64,000 nt of DNA from Pelomonas baiyunensis (lineage in GTDB: Bacteria; Pseudomonadota; Gammaproteobacteria; Burkholderiales; Burkholderiaceae_C). Location of the stretch: positions 434,001 through 498,000 of the forward strand of contig NZ_JBIGIB010000002.1 in NCBI RefSeq assembly GCF_043555935.1, read 5' to 3'. Position numbers and translations under genes: made by a program. The stretch's first letter is position 1, and each line of letters starts with the position of its first letter. Shown piece by piece: positions 17,232 to 24,612 of the stretch. Under the pieces are notes generated by a model that was not told the DNA's origin, ran no database searches, and saw nothing but the letters and a program-made list of their open reading frames with translations.

Positions 17232-17756
17232 TCAGCCCCGCGAAGCCCCGCCTCGGCGGGGCTTTTTCATGCCCGGCCGCTGTTCCGCCGCCAGGGTGGG
17301 TGCGGCGGGCGTGGTGGGCAGGGGTTGCAGCGGTGCGTGTTCGCGCACCGTGCGCAGGATGATGGCGGTGGAGGTGGGCGTTTGCTGGCACAACCGCGAG
17401 AGCACCTCGCGCAGGTGCGCGACGTCGCGCACGGCGATCTCGAAGATCCAGCTGTCCTCGCCCGTCACGCCATGGGCGGTCAGCACTTCGGGGCTGCGCT
17501 CCAGCGCCTGCAGCAGGCTGGCTTCATCGGTGTTGCCGATGCGGATGACGGCGCGAATGCCATAGCCCAGCTTGCCGGCATCCAGCACCGCGCGGTAGCC
17601 CAGGATGACGCCAGCGTCTTCCAGCTTGCGCACCCGCTCGGTCACCGCGGGCTGGCTCAGGTGCACGCGGCGGCCGAGTTCGGCCATCGGCAGCCGCGCG
17701 TCGGCCTGCAATTCGGCCAGGATGCGGTGGTCATGGGCATCCAGTTCAATTGCCAT
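17232..17756 (-). CDS. Lrp/AsnC family transcriptional regulator
   Basis: 174 residues. Winged helix-turn-helix at 1-60 (DAHDHRILAELQADARLPMAELGRRVHLSQPAVTERVRKLE), then the RAM/AsnC ligand domain (GYGIRAVIRIG, TGEDSWIFEIAV). The last 25 residues after the RAM domain are low-complexity and basic, and their codons contain the terminator hairpin of tolC. It is divergent from the DMT exporter across about 109 bases, the standard arrangement of an Lrp-type regulator controlling an amino-acid exporter. Confidence 0.92.
   Translation of the reverse strand: MAIELDAHDHRILAELQADARLPMAELGRRVHLSQPAVTERVRKLEDAGVILGYRAVLDAGKLGYGIRAVIRIGNTDEASLLQALERSPEVLTAHGVTGEDSWIFEIAVRDVAHLREVLSRLCQQTPTSTAIILRTVREHAPLQPLPTTPAAPTLAAEQRPGMKKPRRGGASRG
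17244..17267 (+). terminator. intrinsic terminator of tolC
   Basis: AGCCCCGCC, TC loop, GGCGGGGCT and then TTTTT on the plus strand, 25 bases after the tolC stop. The hairpin lies inside the 3' end of the convergent lrp-type coding region. Confidence 0.8.
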
Positions 17757-17865
17757 GAAATGCTTGGTGGAAGTGGCTCAATACCTTCAATCTTAGTTTT
17801 TGTGCGCGGCTTGGCCTTGAGACATGGCTGTATCGGGCGCGTCGAAATTTCTACGATGCCCGGCC

Positions 17866-18774
17866 ATGAACACGTCTTCGCTGACCCACCCCGCCCGCAC
17901 GGGCCTGAGCCCCCGCCTGTGGCTGTGCCTGGCCGCCACCTGGTTGATCTGGGGCTCCACCTACCTGGCCATCAAGTGGGCGTTGGTGAGCCTGCCGCCC
18001 TTCCTGCAGATGGGCAGCCGCTTTCTGGTGGCCGGTGCGGCCCTGGCCGGTTGGATGCGGTGGCGCGGCGTGCCCTGGCCCAACCGCCGTGAATGGGGCC
18101 ACGCGGCCGTGGTGGGGGCGTTGATGCTGGGCGGCGGCATGGGGGGCACGGCCACCGCCGAGCAAACGGTGGGCTCGGGGCTGGTGGTGGCCTTCATCGC
18201 GGTCATGCCCTTGCTGATTGCCGGGCTGCAACTGTTGTGGGGCGAGCGGCCCGCTCGGCTGGAATGCCTGGGCATGGCCTGCGGTCTGGCCGGCGTGCTT
18301 CTGCTCACGCAGGGGCAGGGCTTCGAGGCCTCGCCGGCGGGGCTCGTGGCCATCAGCGTGGCCTGCGCTTGCTGGGCGCTGGGCAGCGTGCTGTCGCAGC
18401 GCGTGTGGCCCCTGGCGCCAGGCGCCATGGGTTTTGCCAGCGAGATGTTGGCGGGCGGCGCGGTGCTGATGGCGTTGAGCCTGGCCACCGGCGAGACCTG
18501 GCCGCAGGCGGTGGCGCCGCAAGCTGCGTGGGCCTGGCTGTATCTCGTGGTGTTCGGCTCGCTGCTGGGCTTCAACGCCTACATGGTGCTGCTGGCCGAA
18601 GCCCCGGCGGGCCTGGCCTCCAGCTATTCGTTCGTGAACCCCGTGATCGCGCTGCTGCTGGGCGTGGGCCTGGCGGGCGAGACCATCACGGCCGGCGAGT
18701 GGCAGGCCGCCGGCGTGGTGTTGGTGGGCGTGGTGCTGCTGCTCACTGCCCGCGCGCGTTCGGCAGGGCGTTGA
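17866..18774 (+). CDS. EamA/DMT family transporter
   Basis: 302 residues from ATG 17866; an ATG at 17824 would add 14 residues of non-family sequence. Ten hydrophobic helices in two EamA repeats. The first has TWLIWGSTYLAIKWAL, the second VACACWALGSVLSQRVW and GSLLGFNAYMVLL. This is the RhaT/EamA group of inner-membrane drug/metabolite exporters, many of which export amino acids or their derivatives. The divergent Lrp-type gene supports an amino-acid substrate. Its last 32 bases overlap the convergent MBL gene. Confidence 0.9.
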   Translation: MNTSSLTHPARTGLSPRLWLCLAATWLIWGSTYLAIKWALVSLPPFLQMGSRFLVAGAALAGWMRWRGVPWPNRREWGHAAVVGALMLGGGMGGTATAEQTVGSGLVVAFIAVMPLLIAGLQLLWGERPARLECLGMACGLAGVLLLTQGQGFEASPAGLVAISVACACWALGSVLSQRVWPLAPGAMGFASEMLAGGAVLMALSLATGETWPQAVAPQAAWAWLYLVVFGSLLGFNAYMVLLAEAPAGLASSYSFVNPVIALLLGVGLAGETITAGEWQAAGVVLVGVVLLLTARARSAGR

Positions 18775-19606
18775 GCGGGATGCGCAGGTAGCGCACGCCG
18801 TTGGATTCCGGCTCCGGCAACTGGCCGGCGCGGATGTTCACCTGCAGCGAGGGCAGGATCAGCGCCGGAGCGCTCAGCGTCGCGTCGCGGGCGCGGCGCA
18901 TCGCCACGAAGGATGCTTCAGTCGTGCCGTCGTGCAGGTGGATGTTGGCGGCGCGTTGCTCCTCCACCGTGGTTTGCCACTGGGCCTCGCGGCCTTGCGG
19001 GTAGTCGTGGCACACGAACAGCCGCGTCTGCGGCGGCAGGGCCAGCAGGCGCTGTGCCGAGCGGTACAGCTGGGCCGCATCACCGCCGGGGAAGTCGGCG
19101 CGGGCGCTGCCCAGGTCCGGCATGAACAGCGTGTCGCCCACGAACACCGCGTCGTCGATCTGGTAGGCCAGGTCCGCCGGCGTGTGGCCCGGCACCAGCA
19201 GCGCGGTGATGGTGTGGCCGCCCAAGGGCAGGGTGTCGCCGTCGCCCAGCAGGCGGTCGAAGCCGTCGTCCGTCACGGGCTGGTTGAAGAAGCGGCCAAA
19301 CGTGGCTTGCACGGTGCGGATCAGCTCGCCGATCACGATCTGGCCGCCCGCCTGGGTGCGAAGGTAGGGCGCGGACGACAGGTGATCGGCATGGGCGTGG
19401 GTTTCCAGAATCCACTGCAGGCGCAGGTTGTGCGTGCGCAGGTGGGTCAGCAGCGCGTCGGCCGAGCGGGTGCTGGTGCGGCCGGAGGCGGCGTCGTAAT
19501 CCAGCACCGGGTCCACGATGGCGGCGTCGCGGGTGTCGGGGTCGTGCACCACGTAGCTGACCGTGCCGGTGGCGGGATCGTGAAAGGCTTGGATGGCGAC
19601 CGTCAT
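18743..19606 (-). CDS. MBL-fold hydrolase, persulfide dioxygenase-like
   Basis: 287 residues from ATG 19604-19606 with SD AAGGA. The metal motif THAHADH is at 69-75, with further ligands in VPGHTPADL and VGDTLFMPDLGSARADFPGGDA. The family includes ETHE1/Blh persulfide dioxygenases and glyoxalase-II relatives. The GSARADFPGGDA stretch and the setting (divergent BigR-type regulator and YeeE genes) favour glutathione-persulfide oxidation to sulfite. No fused rhodanese domain. A minus-strand TATAAT at 19635-19640 within the shared palindrome is its likely -10, so the BigR-type repressor should control it. Confidence 0.88.
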   Translation of the reverse strand: MTVAIQAFHDPATGTVSYVVHDPDTRDAAIVDPVLDYDAASGRTSTRSADALLTHLRTHNLRLQWILETHAHADHLSSAPYLRTQAGGQIVIGELIRTVQATFGRFFNQPVTDDGFDRLLGDGDTLPLGGHTITALLVPGHTPADLAYQIDDAVFVGDTLFMPDLGSARADFPGGDAAQLYRSAQRLLALPPQTRLFVCHDYPQGREAQWQTTVEEQRAANIHLHDGTTEASFVAMRRARDATLSAPALILPSLQVNIRAGQLPEPESNGVRYLRIPLNALPNARGQ

Positions 19607-19633
19607 GGCGGGTGTCCTTCGTTGGAGGTGTTT

Positions 19634-19655
19634 CATTATATTGATTGATATAATG
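19634..19655. promoter_or_regulatory. perfect inverted-repeat operator with divergent -10 boxes
   Basis: CATTATAT, six-base spacer TGATTG, ATATAATG: a perfect 8-bp inverted repeat between the MBL and ArsR-type genes. Each arm contains an exact TATAAT, at 19649-19654 on the plus strand and 19635-19640 on the minus strand. A repressor bound here would cover the -10 of both promoters. AT-rich palindromes of this size are typical ArsR/BigR operators. Confidence 0.8.
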
Positions 19656-19985
19656 TTTGCCATGCCGAATTCCACCGCTTTGGACCCTGCGCGTTTGCGC
19701 GATGCCGCGGCGCAGGCTGTGGCCACGCTGAAGGCGCTGGGCAACCCCGAGCGTTTGCTGCTGCTGTGCCAGCTCTCACAAGGTGAGTTATGCGTCAGCG
19801 AGCTGGAAGCGGCGCTGGACATCCACCAGCCCACCTTGTCGCAACAGCTGGGCGTGCTGCGGCGCGAAGGCATGGTGGAGACCCGGCGCGACGGCAAGAA
19901 GGTCATCTACCGCGTGGCCGACCCGCGCTTGTTGACCCTGTTGCAGACGCTCTACAGCTTGTACTGCCCGAAGGAGGGCGCATGA
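19653..19985 (+). CDS. bigR: ArsR-family persulfide-sensing repressor (BigR/SqrR-like)
   Basis: 110 residues from ATG 19653, or 107 from ATG 19662. Winged helix with HQPTLSQQLGVLRREGMVETRRDGKKVIYR. Cys47 (GELCVSEL) and Cys105 (LYCPKEGA) occupy the positions of the two cysteines that form a tri/tetrasulfide bridge in BigR, YgaV and SqrR; metal-binding ArsR motifs are absent. It should repress the MBL gene and its own operon until persulfide accumulates. No SD precedes either ATG, and TATAAT at 19649 would give a nearly leaderless mRNA starting near 19662. The stop overlaps the YeeE start (ATGA). Confidence 0.88.
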   Translation: MFAMPNSTALDPARLRDAAAQAVATLKALGNPERLLLLCQLSQGELCVSELEAALDIHQPTLSQQLGVLRREGMVETRRDGKKVIYRVADPRLLTLLQTLYSLYCPKEGA

Positions 19986-20410
19986 ACCTGAATTGGACTG
20001 CATTCACGCCCGGCACCGCGTTGGCCGGCGGTGTGGTGATTGGCCTGGCGGCCTCGATGCTGGTGCTGCTGGGCGGGCGCATTGCCGGCATCAGTGGCAT
20101 CGTGGGCGGCCTGATGCGCCGCGTGCCGGGCGAGCGGGCCTGGCGCTTGGCGTTCGTGCTGGGGCTGGTGGCGGCGCCGTGGCTGTACGGCATGTGGCGC
20201 GGGCCGCTGGCGGTGCAGATCGATGCGGACTGGGGCACGCTCATCGCGGCCGGGCTGCTGGTGGGCATCGGCACGCGTTACGGCGCGGGCTGCACCAGCG
20301 GGCATGGGGTATGCGGGCTGTCCCGGCTGTCGGTGCGGTCGGCGGTGGCCACGGCTGCCTTCATGGTCGCAGGCTTTGTGACCGTGGCGGTGGTGCGCCA
20401 TCTGTTCTGA
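19982..20410 (+). CDS. YeeE/YedE sulfur transporter, N-terminal-half type
   Basis: 142 residues with four hydrophobic helices. GAGCTSGHGVCGLSR around Cys104 and Cys111 is the conserved cysteine motif of the YeeE/TsuA family, which passes thiosulfate or related sulfur species through the inner membrane via cysteine contacts. Full-length YeeE has about 350 residues; here the two halves are separate genes, as is usual for BigR-linked pairs. ATG overlaps the regulator stop by four bases, so the two are coupled. Confidence 0.88.
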   Translation: MNLNWTAFTPGTALAGGVVIGLAASMLVLLGGRIAGISGIVGGLMRRVPGERAWRLAFVLGLVAAPWLYGMWRGPLAVQIDADWGTLIAAGLLVGIGTRYGAGCTSGHGVCGLSRLSVRSAVATAAFMVAGFVTVAVVRHLF

Positions 20411-20420
20411 GGAGTCGAGC

Positions 20421-20837
20421 ATGAGCGTCATCGTGGGCCTGCTCAGTGGGCTGATGTTTGGGCTGGGGCTGATCGTGGCCGGCATGGTGGACCCGGCCAA
20501 GGTGCTGGGCTTCCTGGACCTGGGTGGGGCTTGGGACCCGTCTCTGGCCTTCGTCATGGCCGGGGCGATTGCGGTGGGCTTGCCGGCGTTCACGCTGGCG
20601 CGCCGCCGCCGGGAAACCTTTCTGGGCTTGCAGATGCAGCTGCCCACGTCGCAGTTGCTGGACCGCCGGCTGGTGCTGGGCAGTGTGATGTTTGGCGTGG
20701 GCTGGGGCCTGGCCGGCCTGTGCCCGGGGCCGGCCCTGGTGGTGGCCGGTGTGGGTGCGCCCAAGGCGCTGGTGTTCGTGGGGGCGATGCTGGCCGGCAT
20801 GGGCGTGTTCGAGTGGCTGGAGGCACGGCGCGGCTGA
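20421..20837 (+). CDS. YeeE/YedE sulfur transporter, second half (DUF6691-like)
   Basis: 138 residues, four hydrophobic helices, with GLIVAGMVDPAKVLGFLDL and GLAGLCPGPALV (Cys101) as family motifs. It complements the preceding half to form a two-subunit channel. GAGGAGTCGAGC gives a good SD ten bases after the upstream stop. Co-transcribed with the BigR-type regulator and probably induced by persulfide. The direction of transport (thiosulfate uptake or sulfite/thiosulfate export) is not decided by sequence. Confidence 0.87.
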   Translation: MSVIVGLLSGLMFGLGLIVAGMVDPAKVLGFLDLGGAWDPSLAFVMAGAIAVGLPAFTLARRRRETFLGLQMQLPTSQLLDRRLVLGSVMFGVGWGLAGLCPGPALVVAGVGAPKALVFVGAMLAGMGVFEWLEARRG

Positions 20838-20853
20838 GCCAGAATCCGCGGCC

Positions 20854-21633
20854 ATGCTGTTCCTGCTTTCGCCTGCCAAATCGCTCGATTACGACACCCC
20901 CACACCGCCCGAACTGGCGGACGCGCTGACCCGTCCGCAGTTCCTGGGCGAGACCGGGCAGCTCATCGAGGTGCTGCGCACCCAATCGGTGACGGACGTG
21001 CAGGCGCTGATGGACCTTTCCGAGCCGCTGGCACAGCTCAACGTGGACCGCTACGCCGCCTGGCGCCCGCGCTTCACCGACCGCAACAGCAAGCCCGCCG
21101 TGCTGGCCTTCAATGGCGATGTCTACGACGGCCTGGACGCCAAAACCCTGAGCGCGGATGACCTCGCCTGGGCCCAGGCGCATGTGCGCATGCTCTCGGG
21201 GCTGTACGGCATCCTGCGGCCGCTGGACCGCATGCAGCCCTACCGCCTGGAAATGGGCACCCGGCTGGCCACCTCGGCCGGTGCGTCGCTCTACGAGTTC
21301 TGGGGCGACCGGCTGGCCGACCACCTCAACCGGCTGGCCAAGGCCGAGAAGGCACCGGTGATCGTGAACCTCGCGTCGCAGGAGTATTTCCGCGCGGCCG
21401 ACCGCAAGGTGCTCAAGCCCCGGGTGGTGGAGTGCCAGTTCGAGGACTGGAAGAACGGCGACTACAAAATCATCAGCTTCTTCGCCAAACGGGCGCGGGG
21501 CCTGATGGCGCGCTACGCCATCCAACACCGCCTCGAAACGCCTGAAGCCCTGAAGCAGTTCGATCTGGACGGTTATCGTCTGGCCCCTGAAGTGTCGAGT
21601 TCCGACCGATTCGTGTTCCGTCGCAAGCCATGA
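20854..21633 (+). CDS. yaaA: peroxide stress protein YaaA
   Basis: 259 residues, typical for the YaaA/DUF328 family. It starts LFLLSPAKSLDY, and contains FNGDVYDGLDAKTL, RMLSGLYGILRPLD, VNLASQEYF and a C-terminal FFAKRARGLMARY. In E. coli YaaA limits intracellular free iron during peroxide stress and has a DNA-binding fold. It sits 16 bases after the YeeE gene, so it may be read through from the sulfur operon. Its stop overlaps the 2OG oxygenase start by four bases. Confidence 0.95.
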   Translation: MLFLLSPAKSLDYDTPTPPELADALTRPQFLGETGQLIEVLRTQSVTDVQALMDLSEPLAQLNVDRYAAWRPRFTDRNSKPAVLAFNGDVYDGLDAKTLSADDLAWAQAHVRMLSGLYGILRPLDRMQPYRLEMGTRLATSAGASLYEFWGDRLADHLNRLAKAEKAPVIVNLASQEYFRAADRKVLKPRVVECQFEDWKNGDYKIISFFAKRARGLMARYAIQHRLETPEALKQFDLDGYRLAPEVSSSDRFVFRRKP

Positions 21634-22472
21634 GCCAACAAGTCATCACCCCCGAACTGTGTGAGTGGATCACCGAGCAGACCGCTGCGGGCCACTCGGC
21701 CGAAAGCATCCTGGGCGCCATGCTGGGCAGTGGCTGGGACGAGTCCATCGCCCGCCTGGCGCTGGCCCGCACGCTGGGCCAATCGGCCACGCTGACGCCC
21801 CCGCCCGGCGCCACGCCCGGGCTGCCCGAGCCGGAGCTCACCCGCTTCGCGCCGGTGGTGGATGCCGGCGACCGCCAAGTCAAGGTGCTGATGGCCCTGC
21901 GCCAGCCCCGCGTGGTGCTGTTCGGCGATGTGCTGTCGAACGAGGAATGCGACGAGGTCATGGCCCTGGCCGGCAAGCGCCTGGCCCGGTCTGAAACCGT
22001 CGCCACCGGTGGGGACGGCAGTGAGGTGAACGCCGCCCGCACCAGCGACGGCATGTTTTTCGAGCGCTGCGAGACGGAGCTGATCCGCCGCGTCGAGACC
22101 CGCATCGCCACGCTGCTGCGCTGGCCACTGGATCACGGCGAAGGCCTGCAGGTGCTGCGTTATCGCCCGGGCGCTGAATACCAGCCGCACTACGACTATT
22201 TCGAGCCCTCGCATGTCAGCACGCCCAACATCCTCAAGCGGGGCGGGCAGCGCGTGGGCACGCTGGTCATCTACCTGAACACGCCGACCGCAGGCGGCTC
22301 CACCATCTTCCCGGACATCGGTTTGGATGTGGCCCCGGTCAAGGGCAACGCCGTGTTCTTCAGCTACGACCGGCCGCACCCCTCCACGCAAACGCTGCAC
22401 GGCGGCGCGCCGGTCATCGAAGGCGAGAAGTGGGTTGCCACCAAGTGGCTGCGCCAAGGCGTGTTCACCTGA
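21630..22472 (+). CDS. prolyl 4-hydroxylase-like 2OG-Fe(II) oxygenase
   Basis: 280 residues. The double-stranded beta-helix iron triad is His187, Asp189 (YQPHYDYF) and His257 (TLHGGAPV), with Lys267 as the 2-oxoglutarate anchor. AGGSTIFPDIGL is typical of P4H-alpha-like bacterial proteins. The first 65 residues are an added helical domain. The enzyme would hydroxylate proline or another residue in a protein or peptide; the target is unknown. ATGA overlap with yaaA couples an iron-homeostasis protein to an iron enzyme. Confidence 0.9.
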   Translation: MSQQVITPELCEWITEQTAAGHSAESILGAMLGSGWDESIARLALARTLGQSATLTPPPGATPGLPEPELTRFAPVVDAGDRQVKVLMALRQPRVVLFGDVLSNEECDEVMALAGKRLARSETVATGGDGSEVNAARTSDGMFFERCETELIRRVETRIATLLRWPLDHGEGLQVLRYRPGAEYQPHYDYFEPSHVSTPNILKRGGQRVGTLVIYLNTPTAGGSTIFPDIGLDVAPVKGNAVFFSYDRPHPSTQTLHGGAPVIEGEKWVATKWLRQGVFT

Positions 22473-22490
22473 ACCTGGTGAACGCGCAGC

Positions 22491-22512
22491 CGGCCGTTTG
22501 AACTGACGGCCG
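22491..22512. terminator. candidate hairpin between convergent genes
   Basis: CGGCCGT, eight-base loop, ACGGCCG in the 51-base gap between the oxygenase and the PAS-LuxR gene. No T-run, so termination is only possible. Confidence 0.35.
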
Positions 22513-22523
22513 CGGCCCGTGAT

Positions 22524-23078
22524 TCAGGCCGACAGCAGCTTGTGGATGAGCTCCGGCGTGCTGCTGGCTTGGTACTTCTTCATCAGCCGGCCGCGGTAAA
22601 TGTCCACGGTGCGGGGGCTCACGCCCAGGTGTCGGCCGATCAGCTTGCTGGTTTGCCCCTCCACCAGCAGCGCGGCGATCTCGCGCTCGCGCGGCGTCAA
22701 CTCCGCCGTGATCTGGCGTTTGGCCGAGAGGTCTTCAAAGCTCCAGATGCCGCGGGCATGCGGGTCGGCCGGGTCGAGCGCGCGGCCCGTCACGTGGCAC
22801 CAGAACAGTTCGCCGTTGCCCAACCGGCGCATCACCCGGTCGTCGGCGTAATGGCCTTGCGCGTCGAGGCTCGCCACGATGCGCTCGCCCGTGCGCTGGA
22901 ACTCCGCCGCGCTGGGGTACATCACCGCGAAGCTTTGGCCGATGAGTGCCTCGCGCGTGGTACCGAACATTTGCAGCACCCGGTCGTTGCAGTCCACGAT
23001 CTGGCGCTGCGCCGACAGCACCAAGCCGATGGGCGCGTGCAGGAAGGCGCTGCGGTAGTCGAGGGCGGCGGGTTCCAC
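22524..23078 (-). CDS. PAS-LuxR transcriptional regulator
   Basis: 184 residues from GTG 23076-23078. A PAS domain at about 8-115 (PIGLVLSAQRQIVDCNDRVLQMFG, GNGELFWCHVTGRAL) precedes a LuxR-type helix-turn-helix at 125-184 (LTPREREIAALLVEGQTSKLIGRHLGVSPRTVDIYRG). No receiver domain, so it senses its signal directly through PAS. It is divergent from scoAB across 81 bases, a recurring arrangement in Burkholderiales, and is the likely regulator of the CoA-transferase operon. The PAS ligand is unknown. Confidence 0.9.
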   Translation of the reverse strand: MEPAALDYRSAFLHAPIGLVLSAQRQIVDCNDRVLQMFGTTREALIGQSFAVMYPSAAEFQRTGERIVASLDAQGHYADDRVMRRLGNGELFWCHVTGRALDPADPHARGIWSFEDLSAKRQITAELTPREREIAALLVEGQTSKLIGRHLGVSPRTVDIYRGRLMKKYQASSTPELIHKLLSA

Positions 23079-23159
23079 TTAGGCGATCTTGCGTAATCGA
23101 CGGCGCGAGGGGCGCGATAGTACCCTTGCGCCCGTTGCCAATCGCAGGAGAACTTCGGC

Positions 23160-23867
23160 ATGAACAAGGTGTACCCGAGCGCTGACGAGGCGCTGCGAGG
23201 CGTCGTGCAGGACGGGCAGTTGCTCGCCGTCGGCGGCTTCGGTCTGTGCGGCATTCCTGAGGCCCTGATCGCGGCGCTGCGTGACAGCGCGGTGAAGAAC
23301 CTCACCGTCATTTCCAACAACGCGGGCGTTGATGGCTTCGGCCTGGGCCAGTTGCTGGAAACCCGCCAGATCAAGAAGATGATTTCGAGCTACGTGGGCG
23401 AGAACAAGGAGTTCGAGCGCCAGTACCTCGCCGGCGAACTGGAGCTGGAGTTCACGCCCCAAGGCACGCTGGCTGAAAAGCTGCGCGCGGGCGGCGCGGG
23501 CATTCCGGCGTTTTTCGTGCGCACCGGCGTCGGCACCATGATTGCCGAAGGTAAAGAAGTGCGCGAGTTCGACGGCGAGACCTACATCCTGGAAAAGGCA
23601 CTCGTGCCGGATGTGGCGCTGGTCAAGGCCTGGAAGGCCGACAAGAGCGGCAACCTCGTGTTCCGGCGCACCGCGCGCAACTTCAACCCGGCCGCCGCCA
23701 TGGCGGGCAAGCTGACCATCGTGGAAGTCGAGCAGATCGTGGAGACGGGCGAGATCGACCCCGATGCCGTGCACCTGCCGGGCATCTACGTGCACCGCAT
23801 CGTGCTGAACGCCAACCCCGAGAAGCGCATCGAGAAGCGCACGCTCAGCGAGAAGAAGGAGGCCTGA
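23160..23867 (+). CDS. scoA: succinyl-CoA:3-ketoacid CoA-transferase subunit A
   Basis: 235 residues. GGFGLCGIPEALI near the N-terminus is the CoA-transferase glycine loop of the alpha subunit, followed by SNNAGVDGFGLGQLL and a long family-typical C-terminus. With ScoB it moves CoA from succinyl-CoA to acetoacetate, feeding ketone bodies and PHB-derived acetoacetate into acetyl-CoA. CAGGAGAAC lies just upstream of the ATG. ScoB begins after a two-base gap. Confidence 0.95.
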   Translation: MNKVYPSADEALRGVVQDGQLLAVGGFGLCGIPEALIAALRDSAVKNLTVISNNAGVDGFGLGQLLETRQIKKMISSYVGENKEFERQYLAGELELEFTPQGTLAEKLRAGGAGIPAFFVRTGVGTMIAEGKEVREFDGETYILEKALVPDVALVKAWKADKSGNLVFRRTARNFNPAAAMAGKLTIVEVEQIVETGEIDPDAVHLPGIYVHRIVLNANPEKRIEKRTLSEKKEA

Positions 23868-23869
23868 CC

Positions 23870-24508
23870 ATGCCCTGGACCCAAGACCAGATGGCCGCCC
23901 GCGCGGCCCAGGAGCTGGAAGACGGCTTCTACGTGAACCTCGGCATCGGCATCCCGACGCTGGTGGCCAACCATGTGCCCGCGCACAAGGAAGTCTGGCT
24001 GCAAAGCGAGAACGGCATGCTGGGCATCGGCCCCTTCCCGACCGAAGACGAGGTGGACGCCGACCTCATCAACGCCGGCAAGCAAACCGTCACCACGCTG
24101 CCGGGCAGCAGCATCTTCGGCAGCCACGACAGCTTTGCCATGATCCGCGCCGGCAAGATCAACCTCAGCATCCTGGGGGCCATGCAGGTCAGCGGGCAGG
24201 GCGACCTGGCCAACTGGATGATCCCGGGCAAGATGGTCAAGGGCATGGGCGGCGCCATGGACCTGGTGGCCGGCGTGAAGCGCGTCATCGTGCTGATGGA
24301 GCATGTGGCCCGCAAGAAGGACGGCACCGAGGACCTGAAGATCATTCCGCAGTGCACGCTGCCGCTGACCGGCGTGCGCGTGGTGGACCGCATCATCACG
24401 GACCTGGGCGTGTTCGACGTGGTGCCCGAGGGCCTGAAGCTCGTGGAGCTGGCGGACGGCGTGACGCGTGAATTTGCGCAAAGCAAGACAGGCGTTCCGT
24501 TGCTGTGA
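23870..24508 (+). CDS. scoB: succinyl-CoA:3-ketoacid CoA-transferase subunit B
   Basis: 212 residues. NLGIGIPTLVANH is the family signature, and Glu47 in QSENGMLG is the catalytic glutamate that forms the glutamyl-CoA thioester. GSSIFGSHDSFAMIR and GAMDLV are also conserved. It is coupled to scoA and followed by a hairpin at 24546-24571. The regulator is probably the divergent PAS-LuxR protein. Confidence 0.96.
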   Translation: MPWTQDQMAARAAQELEDGFYVNLGIGIPTLVANHVPAHKEVWLQSENGMLGIGPFPTEDEVDADLINAGKQTVTTLPGSSIFGSHDSFAMIRAGKINLSILGAMQVSGQGDLANWMIPGKMVKGMGGAMDLVAGVKRVIVLMEHVARKKDGTEDLKIIPQCTLPLTGVRVVDRIITDLGVFDVVPEGLKLVELADGVTREFAQSKTGVPLL

Positions 24509-24545
24509 AGTAAAGCCGCAGGCTTGTCCCTTTTTCAGGGACATG

Positions 24546-24571
24546 AACGGGTCGACGCACGTCGACCCGTT
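24546..24571 (+). terminator. hairpin terminator after scoB
   Basis: AACGGGTCGAC, loop GCAC, GTCGACCCGTT: a perfect 11-bp stem followed by TGCGTTTGG. A smaller TGTCCC/GGGACA hairpin lies just before it at 24525-24543. The T-run is poor, so efficiency is uncertain. Confidence 0.55.
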
Positions 24572-24612
24572 TGCGTTTGGGGGACGATCCAGCCCCCGAG
24601 GAGACAAGCCCC

